In this document: positions 6,335-13,594 of the stretch, piece after piece
Layout of the letters: each line of letters opens with the position of its first letter
Numbering within the stretch: position 1 is the first letter of the stretch
NCBI GenBank assembly: GCA_035493835.1
Contig: DATJHO010000108.1
Span: 1-15,230, forward strand
Reading direction: 5' to 3'
DNA from: DASZTU01 sp035493835
Lineage (GTDB): Bacteria; Pseudomonadota; Alphaproteobacteria; Rhizobiales; Devosiaceae
Length of the DNA: 15,230 nt
Position numbers and translations under genes: made by a program
The notes under the pieces: model-generated
The model's input: only the letters and a program-made list of their open reading frames with translations
Database searches by the model: none
Told to the model about the DNA's origin: nothing

Positions 6335-8605
6335 ATGATGCGTCAATTCGAGCTCGTCGAGCGGGTTCAGGCTTACAATCCCCAGACCGACGAGCAGCTG
6401 CTGAACAAGGCGTACGTCTATGCCATGCAAAAGCATGGCAGCCAGATGCGTGCCTCGGGCGACCCCTATTTCGCTCATCCGCTGGAAGTCGCCGCGATCC
6501 TCACCGAGCTGAAGCTCGACGACGCGACCATCGCCGTCGGCCTCCTGCACGACACCATCGAGGATACTGACGCCACCCGCGCCGAAATCGACCAGATGTT
6601 CGGCTCTCAGATCGGCGAGATCGTCGACGGGCTGACCAAGATCGAGCGGCTCAACCTGGTCTCGCGCGAGGAAGCGCAGGCGGAGAACCTGCGCAAGCTG
6701 CTGCTGGCGATCTCGGCCGATGTCCGCGTGCTGCTGGTCAAGCTCGCCGATCGGCTGCACAACATGCGCACGCTCGAATTCATGCCGCCGGAAAAGCGCA
6801 AGCGCATCGCCGAAGAGACGATGGACATCTATGCCCCGCTCGCCGGGCGTATGGGCATGCAGGAGATGCGCTCGGAGCTCGAGAACCTGGCGTTCAAATG
6901 GCTGCAGCCCGAGCACTATCGGGCCATCACCGAGCGCCTCAACGAGATGCAGGCGGAAAACGCGGAGACCATCAAGTCGATCTCGACGGAGCTCTCGGAA
7001 AAGCTCCGGTCCGAGGGCATCGACGCCAAGGTTTCGGCGCGGGTGAAGTCGCCGTGGTCGATCTTCACCAAGATCGAGCGCAAGCAGATCGCGCTCGAGC
7101 AGCTTTCCGACATGATCGGCTTCCGCCTGGTGGTCAAGACCCCGGAGGATTGCTACCGGGCGCTCGGCGTGGTGCATACGAGCTGGAAGGTCGTGCCGGG
7201 CCGCTTCAAGGACTATATTTCGGTCCCCAAGCATAATGACTACCGCTCGCTCCACACCACCATCGTCGGCCCGGGCCGGCAGCGCGTGGAGCTGCAGATC
7301 CGCACCGAGGAGATGCACCGGATTGCCGAACTCGGCATCGCCGCGCACGCTCTTTACAAGGACGGCTCGGCGGCAACGCTGGAGCGGCTGGAGCAGGAGA
7401 GCAAGGCGTACCAGTCGCTGCGCTCGACCATCGCGCATTTGACGGCCGGGGTGCCGACGCTCGAATTTCTCGAATACACCAAGCTCGAGCTGTTCCAGGA
7501 CCAGGTCTTCTGCTTCACGCCGAAGGGCCGGCTGATCGCGCTGCCTCGTGGTGCGACGCCGATCGACTTCGCCTATGCGCTCCATACCGAGATTGGCGAC
7601 ACCTGCGTCGGGGCCAAGATCAACGGCTCCATCATGCCGCTGGTGACGCAACTCCGCTCCGGCGACGAAGTCGAGATCATCCGCGACCAGAACCACATTC
7701 CCCCCTCCAACTGGGAAAGCATTGCGGCCACCGGCAAGGCCCGGGCCGCCATTCGCCGCGCCGTACGGCAGGCGAGCCAGCAACGCGCCTATGCCATGGG
7801 CGAGCACGTCATCGCCATGCTCCTCGATCGCGAGGGGGTTGCGCTCGAAGAGGCCGAGAACAAGGCGCTGGCCGAGGCCATGGGCTATTCGGGTAGGCGC
7901 GAGCTGCTGATCGCCATCGGCGAGGGCAAGGTCAACACCGAAAATCTCGGCAATGAGCTGGCCGGCATCAAGGGCATCCGCCGGCGTCGGCCGCGCAAGA
8001 TCGAGCTCCCCGTTGCCGACTCCTCCGATGGCTGGTTTGCGCTGCGCGCGACCAACGACTTCAAGTTCCGCGTGCCCGGCGGGCAGAGCCCGGGACCCCG
8101 GGCCAAGCAGGCGCTGGGCCGCCTCGATTTCAATATGGACGTCGAGATCTCGCACGAGGGCGTGGTGCCGGGCGACCGGATCGTGGGCATCCTGCAGCCG
8201 GATGCGCCGATGATGATCTACCCGATCCATTCGGACGCGCTGACCGAGCTCTATGATTCCGACGTGGCCTGGATCGACGTGCGCTGGGACCTGAACGGCC
8301 AGGAGGACCGGCATCACAAGGTCGTCATCACCATGGAATCGGTCAACCGGCCCGGATCGCTCGCCCAGATTTCCGCGGCCATCGCCTCCTGCGAGGCGAA
8401 CATCAATAATCTGGTGATGCGGATGGTTTCACCGGATTTCCACCGAATGATCTTCGAAATCGAGGCCCGGGACCTTGCGCAACTGACGGACGTGCTGGCA
8501 ACGCTGAAACGTAGTCCGGGGATTTCCGCAGTGCAGCGGGCGACGTTTGCGGACGCCAACACCATTGCCGTCCTTGAATGGGACGGCGGGCCGAAGAAGG
8601 AATAG
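6335..8605 (+). CDS. rsh: Bifunctional (p)ppGpp synthetase/hydrolase (Rel/SpoT homologue, Rsh)
   Basis: Makes (p)ppGpp from ATP and GTP or GDP and also hydrolyses it, setting the stringent response. The 756-aa product has the full long-RSH layout. The HD hydrolase domain spans about residues 20-175, with His48, His72-Asp73 (LLHDTIEDT) and Asp139 (KLADRLHNMR). The intact HD motif argues for hydrolase activity. The synthetase domain spans about 230-345 (RVKSPWSIFTKI, LSDMIGFRLV, DYISVPKHNDYRSLHTT, and VELQIRT with the catalytic Glu at about 319). A TGS domain spans about 388-450 (FCFTPKGRLIALPRGATPIDFAYALHT would be its core), and an ACT domain covers the last 80 residues (VITMESVNRPGSLAQI). 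The start is the first of two adjacent ATG codons; its ribosome-binding site is weak. pyrE follows after 3 bp. Alphaproteobacteria usually carry a single such enzyme, which would make this the only long RSH here. Confidence 0.96.
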   Translation: MMRQFELVERVQAYNPQTDEQLLNKAYVYAMQKHGSQMRASGDPYFAHPLEVAAILTELKLDDATIAVGLLHDTIEDTDATRAEIDQMFGSQIGEIVDGLTKIERLNLVSREEAQAENLRKLLLAISADVRVLLVKLADRLHNMRTLEFMPPEKRKRIAEETMDIYAPLAGRMGMQEMRSELENLAFKWLQPEHYRAITERLNEMQAENAETIKSISTELSEKLRSEGIDAKVSARVKSPWSIFTKIERKQIALEQLSDMIGFRLVVKTPEDCYRALGVVHTSWKVVPGRFKDYISVPKHNDYRSLHTTIVGPGRQRVELQIRTEEMHRIAELGIAAHALYKDGSAATLERLEQESKAYQSLRSTIAHLTAGVPTLEFLEYTKLELFQDQVFCFTPKGRLIALPRGATPIDFAYALHTEIGDTCVGAKINGSIMPLVTQLRSGDEVEIIRDQNHIPPSNWESIAATGKARAAIRRAVRQASQQRAYAMGEHVIAMLLDREGVALEEAENKALAEAMGYSGRRELLIAIGEGKVNTENLGNELAGIKGIRRRRPRKIELPVADSSDGWFALRATNDFKFRVPGGQSPGPRAKQALGRLDFNMDVEISHEGVVPGDRIVGILQPDAPMMIYPIHSDALTELYDSDVAWIDVRWDLNGQEDRHHKVVITMESVNRPGSLAQISAAIASCEANINNLVMRMVSPDFHRMIFEIEARDLAQLTDVLATLKRSPGISAVQRATFADANTIAVLEWDGGPKKE

Positions 8606-8608
8606 GGC

Positions 8609-9193
8609 ATGGACAGAGACGAAGTTCTGGCGATTTTCCGCGAGTGCGGGGCAATTCTCGAGGGTCATTTCATCCTGTCGTCGGGATTGCGGTCGCCGGT
8701 CTTTTTGCAGAAGGCCCGCGTGTTCATGTATCCCGACAAGGCGGAAAAACTCTGCCGGGCGCTGGCGGAAAAGATCCGCGCGGCGGGATATGGGGACGTG
8801 TCACAGGTGGTTTCGCCCGCCGTTGGGGGCATCATTCCCGGCTACGAGACGGCCCGGCACCTGGGGCTGCCGGCGATCTACACCGAGCGCGTCGATGGGC
8901 AGTTCGAGGTCCGTCGCGGCTTTGAGATCGCCCGCGGCGAAAAGGTGATCGTGGTCGAAGATATCGTTTCCACGGGCCTTTCCATCCGCGAGTGCATCGA
9001 TTGCCTCAGGCGCGTCGGCGCCGACGTGGTTGCCGCCGCTTGCCTCATCGACCGCTCCGCGGGCGAAGCCGATGTCGGTGTGCCGCTGGTTTCGCTGACC
9101 CAATACAAGGTGCCTGCCTATTCCGCCGATGCGCTCCCGCCGGAACTCGCGGCGCTGCCGGCCGTGAAGCCGGGCAGCCGAGGCCTCGCTTGA
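8609..9193 (+). CDS. pyrE: Orotate phosphoribosyltransferase
   Basis: Joins orotate to PRPP to give orotidine monophosphate in de novo pyrimidine synthesis. The 194-aa product has the type I phosphoribosyltransferase fold. The PRPP-binding motif VIVVEDIVSTG is at residues 113-123, and the flexible catalytic loop region around YTERVDGQFEVRRGF is near 91-105. The N-terminus (GHFILSSGLRSPVF, about 19-32) is characteristic of the orotate-specific group. AAGGAA lies upstream of the ATG within the last codons of rsh, and the gap to rsh is 3 bp, so the two genes are very probably one operon. A palindromic repeat fills the gap to acpS. Confidence 0.96.
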   Translation: MDRDEVLAIFRECGAILEGHFILSSGLRSPVFLQKARVFMYPDKAEKLCRALAEKIRAAGYGDVSQVVSPAVGGIIPGYETARHLGLPAIYTERVDGQFEVRRGFEIARGEKVIVVEDIVSTGLSIRECIDCLRRVGADVVAAACLIDRSAGEADVGVPLVSLTQYKVPAYSADALPPELAALPAVKPGSRGLA

Positions 9194-9204
9194 TCGCGGC
9201 CCAC

Positions 9205-9254
9205 GCTCCCTCTCCCCTTGCGGGAGGGTGCCCAAAGGGCGGGTGAGGGGGAGC
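9205..9254. repeat. GC-rich palindromic repeat between pyrE and acpS
   Basis: A 50-bp block with inverted ends (GCTCCCTC against GAGGGGGAGC), an inner CCCCTTGCGGGAGGGTG and a small hairpin GCCC-AAA-GGGC. The same wording recurs at 12349-12460 in a longer arrangement, so it is a dispersed intergenic repeat. Similar blocks are common in alphaproteobacterial and other proteobacterial intergenic regions, from general knowledge. It ends 27 bp before the acpS start and must be part of any pyrE-acpS read-through transcript. Confidence 0.7.
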
Positions 9255-9281
9255 AGAAGGCAAAACCGGAGTGAGAAAACC

Positions 9282-9701
9282 ATGATCATCGGCCTCGGCA
9301 ATGACCTCTGCGATATCTCCCGCGTCGAAAAGACGCTGGCGCGGTATGGGGAGCGGTTCACGCTTCGGTGTTTTACCGAGATCGAGCGGCAGAAGTCGGA
9401 TCGGCGGGCGCAGCGGGCGGCGTCTTATGCCAAGCGCTTCGCGGCCAAGGAAGCCTGCGCCAAGGCGTTGGGAACGGGCCTCAATTTCGGCGTCTATTGG
9501 CGCGACATGGGAGTAGTTAACCTGCCTTCGGGCAAGCCGACCCTCAAGTTGACCAATGGCGCTGCGCGCATGCTGGCACGTCTTGTGCCCGAGGGCCACG
9601 CGCCACATATCCACCTGACCATCACTGACGACGGCGGAATGGCGCAGGCCTTCGTGATCATCGAGGCGCTGCCGGTTGACCGGCGGGACGCTTCAGCCTA
9701 A
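9282..9701 (+). CDS. acpS: Holo-[acyl-carrier-protein] synthase
   Basis: Transfers 4'-phosphopantetheine from coenzyme A to the serine of acyl carrier protein, activating it for fatty-acid synthesis. The 139-aa product has the family length. The Mg-binding residues are visible: Asp8 in IIGLGNDLCD and Glu57 in RFAAKEACAKALGTG. The C-terminus (HIHLTITDDGGMAQAFVIIE) is also typical. I chose the ATG at 9282, not the in-frame ATG at 9228, because the latter would translate the palindromic repeat and the conserved protein starts at MIIGLGND. GGAG lies about 10 bases upstream. The gene lies between pyrE and lepB in the same direction. Confidence 0.95.
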   Translation: MIIGLGNDLCDISRVEKTLARYGERFTLRCFTEIERQKSDRRAQRAASYAKRFAAKEACAKALGTGLNFGVYWRDMGVVNLPSGKPTLKLTNGAARMLARLVPEGHAPHIHLTITDDGGMAQAFVIIEALPVDRRDASA

Positions 9702-9783
9702 CCACTGAACCGGGCACAGCGCCTTTGGAACGATATTTCAGCCGCCTCGACCTGCCGAGATGCCCACTTTACCGGATGACAAG

Positions 9784-10551
9784 ATGAGCCAACCGATGCC
9801 CAACAGCGCCAAGAAGGCCGGCCGCAGCGAACTGCGCGACACCGTAGTCGTGATCATCGAGGCGCTGGTGATTGCGGTGCTGTTCCGCACCTTCATCTAC
9901 CAGCCCTTCTCGATCCCCACTGCCTCGATGCAGTCCACCATGATGATTGGCGACTATTTCGTTGCCGACAAGTTCATCTGGGGGTTCGGACCGCATTCCT
10001 TCCCGATCCCGCTGCCGTTCAGCGGGCGCATTTTCGGGCGCTCGCCCAGCCAGGGCGATATCGCCGTGTTCTACAACGAGGCGTCGGGGCAGGATTACAT
10101 CAAGCGGGTGATCGGGATGCCGGGCGATCACATTCAGATGAAGCAGGGGCGTCTCTGGATCAACGACAAGATCGTGCCGCGTACATTTGTCGCCGATAGC
10201 ACCGATACTGATGACACCGGCGATACGGTGCCGGTCAAAATCTACCACGAGACCTTGCCGAACGGGGTGGAGGACACCATCCAGGAAATTTCGGACAATG
10301 GCCCGCTCGACAATACCGGTGTCTATATCGTGCCGCCCGGCCACTACTTCATGATGGGCGACAACCGCGACCGCTCGGCCGATAGCCGCATTCTCTCGGA
10401 CGTGGGCTATGTGCCGGCCGAGGATCTTGAGGGCAAGGCGGAGTTCCGCTTCTTCTCGATCAAGAACGACCTGCCGCCGTGGCAGATCTGGAACTGGCCG
10501 GCCAATGTCAGGCTCGACCGGATGTTCCAGTCCGTCTACCAGAACCCATGA
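9784..10551 (+). CDS. lepB: Signal peptidase I
   Basis: Membrane-bound serine protease that removes signal peptides from exported proteins. Counting from the ATG at 9784, the product is 255 aa. One transmembrane helix spans about residues 18-36 (TVVVIIEALVIAVLF), followed by the catalytic Ser48 in IPTASMQSTM, the general base Lys107 in YIKRVIGMPGD, and the box MMGDNRDRSADSR near the C-terminus. A single N-terminal membrane anchor is usual for alphaproteobacterial LepB. An in-frame ATG at 9760 would add eight residues but has no ribosome-binding site; GGA lies 9 bases before 9784. The stop overlaps the rnc start (ATGA). The 82-bp gap to acpS shows no clear terminator, so read-through from acpS is plausible. 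Confidence 0.94.
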   Translation: MSQPMPNSAKKAGRSELRDTVVVIIEALVIAVLFRTFIYQPFSIPTASMQSTMMIGDYFVADKFIWGFGPHSFPIPLPFSGRIFGRSPSQGDIAVFYNEASGQDYIKRVIGMPGDHIQMKQGRLWINDKIVPRTFVADSTDTDDTGDTVPVKIYHETLPNGVEDTIQEISDNGPLDNTGVYIVPPGHYFMMGDNRDRSADSRILSDVGYVPAEDLEGKAEFRFFSIKNDLPPWQIWNWPANVRLDRMFQSVYQNP

Positions 10552-11255
10552 CGCGTAAGCCTCGGGACCATAGGCAACTCGAGGCCCGGCTGGGCTACCG
10601 CTTCGCCGACCCCGAGTTGCTTGAGCGCGCGCTGACCCATTCGAGTGCCGTTTCGCCGGGCAAGCGCGTCGCCAGCTCTTACCAGCGGCTGGAGTTTTTG
10701 GGCGACCGCGTGCTGGGGCTGGTGGTGGCGGACCTGCTCTACCGGCGCCTGCCCAAGGCCAATGAGGGCGAACTCTCCCGCTCGCTCAATGCGCTGGTGC
10801 GCAAGGAGACCTGCGCGGCCATCGCGCGCCAGCTCGACCTCGGTCCGGACCTGATCCTTGGCGACAGCGAGGCCCGCACCGGGGGCGCCCAGAAGGAGGC
10901 GATCCTGGGTGATGTTACCGAGGCGATTATCGGCGCGATTTATTGCGACGGCGGCCTTGGGCACGCATATGAATTGATCGAAGGCTTCTTCGGCGACCAG
11001 ATCGGCCTTGCCAATAGCGACCGGGCCGACGCCAAGACGACGTTGCAGGAATGGGCGCAGGGCAGGGGACTCGAGCCGCCAGCTTATGTGGAGGTCGAGC
11101 GCACCGGTCCAGACCACGCACCCGAATTCACCATTGCGGTGCGGCTGAACGGCTACGAGCCGCTTGCGGCCACAGGCCCGTCCAAGAAGCTGGCCGAGCA
11201 CAAGGCGGCGCAGGCATTTTTGGTGCGCGAGAAGGTTTGGAAGGAAGCGCCGTGA
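10548..11255 (+). CDS. rnc: Ribonuclease III
   Basis: Double-strand-specific endoribonuclease for rRNA processing and for cutting structured mRNAs. The 235-aa product has the RNase III catalytic domain with the signature RLEFLGDRVLGLVV (Glu49, Asp53) and the second metal-binding pair in GDVTEAIIGAIY (Asp122, Glu125). A C-terminal double-stranded-RNA-binding domain spans about residues 160-232 (TTLQEWAQGRG, and SKKLAEHKAAQAFL). The ATG overlaps the lepB stop by 4 bases, and the frame's longer version inside lepB is not needed. Its stop overlaps the era start as GTGA, so lepB, rnc and era are translationally linked. Confidence 0.96.
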   Translation: MTRKPRDHRQLEARLGYRFADPELLERALTHSSAVSPGKRVASSYQRLEFLGDRVLGLVVADLLYRRLPKANEGELSRSLNALVRKETCAAIARQLDLGPDLILGDSEARTGGAQKEAILGDVTEAIIGAIYCDGGLGHAYELIEGFFGDQIGLANSDRADAKTTLQEWAQGRGLEPPAYVEVERTGPDHAPEFTIAVRLNGYEPLAATGPSKKLAEHKAAQAFLVREKVWKEAP

Positions 11256-12190
11256 GCGAGCACGATGCCGAAATTACTACGGAAACGGGCGCGGCCGTGG
11301 TTACCCGCTGCGGCTTTGTCGCGCTGGTGGGCGCCCCGAACGCTGGAAAGTCGACCCTGCTCAACGCGCTGGTCGGCACCAAGGTGTCGATCGTCACGCA
11401 TAAGGCGCAGACGACGCGGGCCCAGATCCGCGGCGTCGTCACCGACGGGCCGGTGCAAGTAGTGTTCATTGATACGCCCGGCATTTTTGCGCCCAAACGC
11501 CGGCTCGATCGCGCCATGGTCAATTCGGCCTGGACCGGGGCAGGCGATGCCGACATGGTCGCCTTCATCGTCGATGTGGAACGGGGTATTACGCCCGAAC
11601 TGGAGGCGCTGATTGTGGGCCTCGAGGACATCCGCAACCCAAAAATCCTGATCCTCAACAAGATCGACCTATTGCCGCACGAAAAGCTGCTGGGGCTCTC
11701 CGAGACGCTCAACCAGAGGTTGAAGTTCGAGGCGACGTTCATGATCTCGGCGTCGAAAGGGCATGGGGTCGGCGATTTCCTGCGGTGGGTCGAAGCGCAT
11801 GTGCCGGAAGGGCCGTGGCATTTCCCGGAGGACCAGCTCACCGATCTGACGCTGGCCCTGACGGCCGCCGAAGTGACGCGCGAAAAGCTGTTTTTGCGCA
11901 TCCACGACGAGATCCCCTATAACGTCACCGTCGAGACCGAGCGGTTCGAGGTGAAGAAGGACGGTTCCTACAAGATCGACCAGGTGATCTACGTCACCCG
12001 CGACCAGCACAAGAAGATCGTGCTCGGCGCCGGCGGCCAGACCATCAAGTCGATCGGGGCCGACGCCCGGACCGAACTGATGGGCATGTTCGATACCCCC
12101 GTCCACCTGTTCCTGTTCGTCAAGGTGCGCGAAAAGTGGGGCGACGACCCCGAGCGCTACCGCGAAATGGGCCTCGACTGGACGAAGTAG
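11252..12190 (+). CDS. era: GTPase Era
   Basis: Ras-like GTPase that binds the 3' end of 16S rRNA and assists 30S subunit maturation at the membrane. The 312-aa product has the P-loop GAPNAGKST (27-35), the switch region around KAQTTRAQIRG, DTPG (74-77), and NKID (136-139). A C-terminal KH domain of about 205-290 carries YVTRDQHKKIVLGAGGQTIK. The start is a GTG overlapping the rnc stop (GTGA), with AAGGAA 5 bases upstream. An open frame extends further upstream inside rnc but codes nothing conserved. In many alphaproteobacteria recO follows era; here a repeat-filled gap and an unrelated oxidoreductase follow. Confidence 0.96.
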   Translation: MSEHDAEITTETGAAVVTRCGFVALVGAPNAGKSTLLNALVGTKVSIVTHKAQTTRAQIRGVVTDGPVQVVFIDTPGIFAPKRRLDRAMVNSAWTGAGDADMVAFIVDVERGITPELEALIVGLEDIRNPKILILNKIDLLPHEKLLGLSETLNQRLKFEATFMISASKGHGVGDFLRWVEAHVPEGPWHFPEDQLTDLTLALTAAEVTREKLFLRIHDEIPYNVTVETERFEVKKDGSYKIDQVIYVTRDQHKKIVLGAGGQTIKSIGADARTELMGMFDTPVHLFLFVKVREKWGDDPERYREMGLDWTK

Positions 12191-12250
12191 GGCCCCACCG
12201 CGCCACCTTTGCGGGCAAGGTGAGAAGGAAGACCAGACCCCACCACCAGT

Positions 12251-12331
12251 CATTCCCGCGCAGGCGGGAATCTCTGTTTCTTTGCAGCCGCCGGGCCTAC
12301 CGCAAACGGAGATTCCTGCCTGCGCGGAATG
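12251..12331. repeat. Diverged copy of the ATTCCCGCG palindromic repeat pair
   Basis: The left arm reads CATTCCCGCGCAGGCGGGAA from 12251 and the right arm (ending at 12331) is its inverted copy with one missing base and two mismatches. Total length is 81 bp against 122 bp for the relative at 4016-4137. Both share the ATTCCCGCGCA half-palindrome and outward CATTCCCGCG ends, with a different interior. Confidence 0.7.
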
Positions 12332-12348
12332 ACGCCGGGAAGGCCCTG

Positions 12349-12460
12349 CCTCCTCTTGCGGGGGAGGGTGCCGGTAGCCGGGTGGTGGGCCAACCCAATG
12401 CCCATGGCTCCCCGCTCATCCGGCGTTTCGCGCCACCTTCTCCCGCAAGAAGGAGACGAG
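12349..12460. repeat. Long GC-rich inverted repeat downstream of era
   Basis: A left arm (CTCTTGCGGGGGAGGGTGCC, from about 12353) and a right arm (GCCACCTTCTCCCGCAAGAA, from 12432) are imperfect inverted copies. They flank a GCCGGGTGGTGGG / CCCCGCTCATCCGGCG core. The left arm matches the wording of the repeat at 9205-9254. No coding frame of interest lies inside. Confidence 0.65.
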
Positions 12461-12499
12461 AACCGCTACTCGGGTCCCCTGCATGACTCCGGTCCTTGC

Positions 12500-12521
12500 T
12501 GACAAACTTGCAAATCTGTCA
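12500..12521. promoter_or_regulatory. Candidate TetR operator over the AKR promoter
   Basis: A 22-bp imperfect palindrome has half-sites TGACAAACTTG (12500-12510) and CAAATCTGTCA (12511-12521), with 9 of 11 positions matching on inversion. Its centre falls inside the -35 hexamer of the candidate promoter. The size and position suit a TetR-family repressor, and a TetR gene is the second gene of the unit. A further short TGTC-A-GACA palindrome lies at about 12545-12553, just before the ribosome-binding site. Confidence 0.55.
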
Positions 12522-12536
12522 TCGCAATGCTAATAC
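12508..12536 (+). promoter_or_regulatory. Candidate promoter of the AKR-TetR unit
   Basis: TTGCAA (12508-12513) and TAATAC (12531-12536) are separated by 17 bp. The -35 matches 4 of 6 consensus bases and the -10 only 3. The palindrome at 12500-12521 covers the -35. Initiation near 12543 would leave a leader of about 22 nt carrying AAGGAG before the ATG at 12566. Confidence 0.4.
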
Positions 12537-12565
12537 CACGTCAGTGTCAGACAAGGAGAACACTG

Positions 12566-13594
12566 ATGGCAAATTCATCTCATCCCGGCATGCCCCGCCG
12601 CCGCCTTGGCGCCAGTGGGCCCGAAGTGTCGGTGTTCGGCCTTGGCACCATGGGCATGTCGGATTTTTATGGCCCGGCCGACCGTAGCGAGAGTATCGCC
12701 ACCATCCATGCTGCCCTCGATGCCGGTATCAACCTGCTCGACACCGGCGACTTCTATGGAATGGGCCACAATGAGATGCTGGTCGGGGAGGCGCTGAAGG
12801 ATCGCCGCCGCGAGGATGTGGTGATCAGCGTCAAGTTCGGCGGCATGCGCGGCCCGGACAATCAGTGGACTGGTTACGATGCGCGCCCTGTGGCAGTGAA
12901 GAATTTCCTCGCCTACACGCTGAAGCGGCTCAATGTCGATTACATCGATATCTACCGCCCGGCCCGGCTCGATCCGGCAGTGCCGATCGAAGACACTGTA
13001 GGGGCGATCGCCGACATGATCAGGGCCGGCTATGTGCGGCATGTGGGGCTTTCCGAGGTCGGTGCGGCCACGATCCGGCGCGCCGCCAAAGTGGCGCCGA
13101 TTGCCGACCTGCAGATCGAATATTCGCTGATCTCGCGTGGCATCGAGGCTGAAATCCTGCCAGTCTGCCGTGAGCTCGGCATCGGCATCACGGCCTATGG
13201 CGTGCTGTCGCGCGGGCTGATCAGCGGGCACTGGAGCAAGGGCGCGGGCACCGGCGCGGGGGACTTCCGCTCGCACAGCCCGCGCTTTGCGTCGGACAAC
13301 CTCGATCACAATCTGACGCTGGTCGAAAAGCTCCGTAGGATTGCCGAAGAAAAGGGAGCCACGGTGGCGCAGATCGCGATTGCCTGGGTGGCTGCGCAGG
13401 ATGAACTGATCGTGCCGCTGATCGGCGCCCGCCGACGCGACCGGCTGAGCGAGGCGCTCGGCGCGCTTGCGGTCGAGCTTTCGGCCGAGGATCTGGCTGC
13501 GATCGAAGCGGCGGTGCCGCTTGGCGCGGCTGCCGGCGAGCGTTATGCAGCGGCGCAGATGGCCATGCTCGACAGCGAGCGCAAGGGAGCCTGA
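12566..13594 (+). CDS. Aldo/keto reductase family oxidoreductase
   Basis: A 342-aa NADPH-dependent reductase fold (TIM barrel). The substrate is unknown. Family motifs are LGASGPEVSVFGLGTMG (14-30), INLLDTGDFYG with the catalytic Asp59 and Tyr64, and SVKFGG with the catalytic Lys90. A DP(A)VPIEDTVGAIADM segment and a C-terminal IAIAWVAAQDELIVPLIGARRRD cofactor-binding region follow. The usual catalytic His after strand 4 is absent: the stretch reads DIYRPARLDP (128-137) where most members have an -HR- or -RHR-like sequence. I recall this variant from a distinct AKR subgroup, so it is probably not a mutation in this strain. The start at 12566 has AAGGAG 7 bases upstream. Its stop overlaps the TetR start by one base (TGATG), so both are made together, and the operator upstream suggests autoregulation. 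Confidence 0.92.
   Translation: MANSSHPGMPRRRLGASGPEVSVFGLGTMGMSDFYGPADRSESIATIHAALDAGINLLDTGDFYGMGHNEMLVGEALKDRRREDVVISVKFGGMRGPDNQWTGYDARPVAVKNFLAYTLKRLNVDYIDIYRPARLDPAVPIEDTVGAIADMIRAGYVRHVGLSEVGAATIRRAAKVAPIADLQIEYSLISRGIEAEILPVCRELGIGITAYGVLSRGLISGHWSKGAGTGAGDFRSHSPRFASDNLDHNLTLVEKLRRIAEEKGATVAQIAIAWVAAQDELIVPLIGARRRDRLSEALGALAVELSAEDLAAIEAAVPLGAAAGERYAAAQMAMLDSERKGA

Larger units (their letters stand above)
12191..12565. other. Repeat-rich gap between era and the aldo/keto reductase gene
   Basis: About 375 bp with no gene. In order it holds a small hairpin (CACCTT with AAGGTG, 12204-12222) that looks like a fragment of the GC-rich repeat family and may act on the era 3' end. An 81-bp inverted-repeat element (12251-12331), a longer GC-rich repeat (12349-12460), and an operator-promoter segment (12500-12536) follow. 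The concentration of repeats suggests a place where sequence has been inserted or rearranged. Confidence 0.6.

Noticed and set aside
6233..8317. 694-codon open frame on the minus strand opposite rsh
   Set aside because: It lies antisense to a fully motif-supported Rsh. Its composition (Arg, His, Ala, Gly, Leu rich) is typical of mirror frames in GC-rich genes.
11051..11251. Upstream extension of era inside rnc
   Set aside because: The extension is the shifted frame of the RNase III double-stranded-RNA-binding domain. The GTG at 11252 has a good ribosome-binding site and the typical overlap.
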